A stretch of 64,000 nt of DNA, from assembly GCF_051307045.1 (NCBI RefSeq), contig NZ_CP150452.1:3100001-3164000 (forward strand). Reading direction: 5' to 3'. The first letter of the stretch is position 1; every line of letters starts with the position of its first letter. The notes beneath the pieces are model-generated. The model searched no databases, had not been told where the DNA came from, and saw nothing but the letters and a program-made list of their open reading frames with translations. The DNA is from Dryocola sp031988645. Lineage in GTDB: Bacteria; Pseudomonadota; Gammaproteobacteria; Enterobacterales; Enterobacteriaceae. A program made the translations under genes and the position numbers. This document shows positions 62,544 to 64,000 of this stretch, in pieces.

Positions 62544-64000
62544 TCACTGAAGGGTGAAATTCGCGGCGGCAAGCTGGCCCGCCTCGTCCAGCACCAGTAC
62601 CTGATAAGCGCCGGGCTTATCCAGCGTCAGCGCCGTTCCCGCACCGTTTCCGGCGATGGGATTGCCGTTCAAAAACCACCAGCGCTCCCCTTGCCCGCCC
62701 TGGCTCGTCAAACGTAGAGGTAGCTGCGTTTGTCCGGGCAGGCGTTTTAAAATCGCTCCTTCACGCACGCCCAATAACAATAAAGGCGTCACGTCATTTT
62801 TCTGCATGGGCGGGCATGTGTCCGATGCCGGCGGTAAACGCGCCGACCTTCGCTCCGTGACGGGCAGCCAGGGCTCCAGAGGCAGCGGCCACAGTTCCAC
62901 AATCTGCTCCCGGGCTTCAGGGCAATCTGGCGCCACGCGGGCCCCCGTTTTATCCCGCCAGACTATTTGCCTGATGCCCTGCACGCTCTCCTGCCCCGGC
63001 GCCTGCAGCGTCGGCGGTTCGCTCTTGTCGAGCAGCCAGCTGGACAGTCTGCGTCTGCAGCTGCTGTCGCCCGGCGGCAGATACTGCCCGCCCGGCCAGC
63101 AAACCTCGCCCGCAGATACCGATGGCGGGCGCGGATCGGTGGGCAAACGAGCCTGCCGAACGCCGGAGCTCGCCTGCAGCAGGTTATTAACCTGATTGAG
63201 CAACGGCACCGCGCTGCCCAGGCCAAACTGGCCGGCGACGGGCGTACTGTCTGGCCGCCCTGTCCATACGCCGATCAAATAGCGCGAGCTGATGCCGATA
63301 GCCCAGGCATCCCGGTAGCCGTAACTGGTGCCGGTTTTCCAGGCCAGCGGCACCACGGCCGGCAAAGAGGCGTCCGGCTGGGGTAAAGCTTCGCCGGCAA
63401 GGATACGACGAATAATCCATGCCGCGCCCGGTGAAAGCAGCGGCCTTTCTGTCAGCGCTTCGCCGGGCTGGATACGCAGCTGCGCCGCGCGTCCATGGCG
63501 AGCAAAAGCGCTGTAGGCTGCCACTATTCGATCGAGACGCGCTCCGCCGCCGCCGAGAATTAATGACAAATTAGGTTCACTGCCGGCCGGAAAACGTAAA
63601 TCCAGACCAACATTGCGCAGCTGCGCAGCAAAGCGTTTTGGCCCGTAGGCCTCCAGCACCTGTACCGCCGGTAAGTTAAGCGAGCGCACCAGCGCCTCGC
63701 TCATGCTCACCGGACCATGAAAGCCCGTGTCGAAATTACCCGGCCGATAATCGCCAAAGCGCCGTGGCACATCCTGTAAGAGCGACGAAGGGTGAATCAG
63801 GCCGTCATCCAGCGCCATGCCATAGATAAAAGGCTTCAATACCGAGCCGGGCGAGCGTATTGCCGTAACCATATCAACGTGTCCAAAACGGCTTTCGTCG
63901 TTGATATCCGGCGATCCCACCCAGCCGCGCACTTCCATTGTCGTATGGTCAACCACCAGCAGCGCCAGCGAAGAGCGAGGCGGCAGCTGGCCTTTCCAGC
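62544..64000 (-). CDS. pbpC: Peptidoglycan glycosyltransferase PbpC, 3' part only
   Basis: The C-terminal part of penicillin-binding protein 1C. The frame is open to the end of the window. The transpeptidase motifs are SPGSVLKPF (SxxK), RSLN (SxN) and WKTGTSYG (KTG). A C-terminal BiPBP-type domain ends the protein (KPGAYQVLVLDEAGQLAAANFTLQ). The N-terminal glycosyltransferase domain lies outside the window. Confidence 0.95.
   Translation of the reverse strand, partial: WKGQLPPRSSLALLVVDHTTMEVRGWVGSPDINDESRFGHVDMVTAIRSPGSVLKPFIYGMALDDGLIHPSSLLQDVPRRFGDYRPGNFDTGFHGPVSMSEALVRSLNLPAVQVLEAYGPKRFAAQLRNVGLDLRFPAGSEPNLSLILGGGGARLDRIVAAYSAFARHGRAAQLRIQPGEALTERPLLSPGAAWIIRRILAGEALPQPDASLPAVVPLAWKTGTSYGYRDAWAIGISSRYLIGVWTGRPDSTPVAGQFGLGSAVPLLNQVNNLLQASSGVRQARLPTDPRPPSVSAGEVCWPGGQYLPPGDSSCRRRLSSWLLDKSEPPTLQAPGQESVQGIRQIVWRDKTGARVAPDCPEAREQIVELWPLPLEPWLPVTERRSARLPPASDTCPPMQKNDVTPLLLLGVREGAILKRLPGQTQLPLRLTSQGGQGERWWFLNGNPIAGNGAGTALTLDKPGAYQVLVLDEAGQLAAANFTLQ

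Overview
The window is a chromosomal segment of a gammaproteobacterium of the family Enterobacteriaceae. Gene order and protein sequences follow the Escherichia coli amiA-hemF-maeB-talA-tktB ... pbpC stretch almost gene for gene, with lengths within a few residues of the E. coli proteins. The genus cannot be fixed from this window. The differences from E. coli are a chemotaxis receptor where aegA-narQ would lie, an oxidoreductase cassette where yfgH-yfgI would lie, and an accessory island between yfgJ and der.

Layout: 1-8.8 kb holds amiA (3' end), hemF, maeB, talA-tktB, ypfG and nudK. 8.9-14.4 kb holds a FliA-type chemoreceptor gene, the efflux pump gene acrD and the micro-gene ypfM. 14.9-23.2 kb holds yffB-dapE-ypfN, ypfH, tmcA, ypfJ, purC and bamC-dapA. 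23.3-39.1 kb holds gcvR-bcp, perM, bepA-yfgD, hda, upp-uraA, purMN, ppk-ppx and yfgF/yfgG. 39.2-40.8 kb is a small SDR/NTF2-like/HxlR cassette. 40.9-45.8 kb holds guaBA, xseA and yfgJ. 45.9-53.2 kb is the accessory island. 53.2-64 kb holds der-bamB-yfgM-hisS-ispG-rodZ-rlmN, ndk and the 3' part of pbpC.

The island is the most interesting part. Next to yfgJ is a peptidoglycan-binding, lysozyme-like protein gene overlapping a gene for an exported LprI-like protein, which looks like an effector and immunity pair. Then come two related integrative islets in tandem. They are bounded by three identical 66-bp copies of the 3' end of der, at 47523, 50617 and 53116. Each islet has TGTACA-type repeats at both ends, a wrecked P4-type integrase gene at its der side, and a DUF3289-DUF943 gene pair as cargo. 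The two DUF3289 proteins are nearly identical except for a block of about 42 residues, and their DUF943 partners diverge along with it. This suggests a specificity cassette, for example toxin and immunity.

A second signal is technical or epigenetic. Nine genes or gene copies would be intact if one base were removed (acrD needs two, giving nine events in eight genes: acrD x2, yfgD, yfgF, the SDR gene, yfgJ, DUF943 copy B, der, rlmN). All nine extra bases fall inside a GGCC motif, turning GG into GGG or CC into CCC, or lengthening such a run by one. der is essential in E. coli, so these are probably systematic sequencing errors at GGCC, perhaps because that motif is methylated.

Regulatory sites read by eye fit known enterobacterial control: PurR boxes at purC, purM and guaB, a CRP site placed about 117 bp upstream of the guaB start, a perfect FNR box between yfgF and yfgG, a BaeR box before acrD, a FliA promoter before the chemoreceptor, and the T-tract start region of upp.
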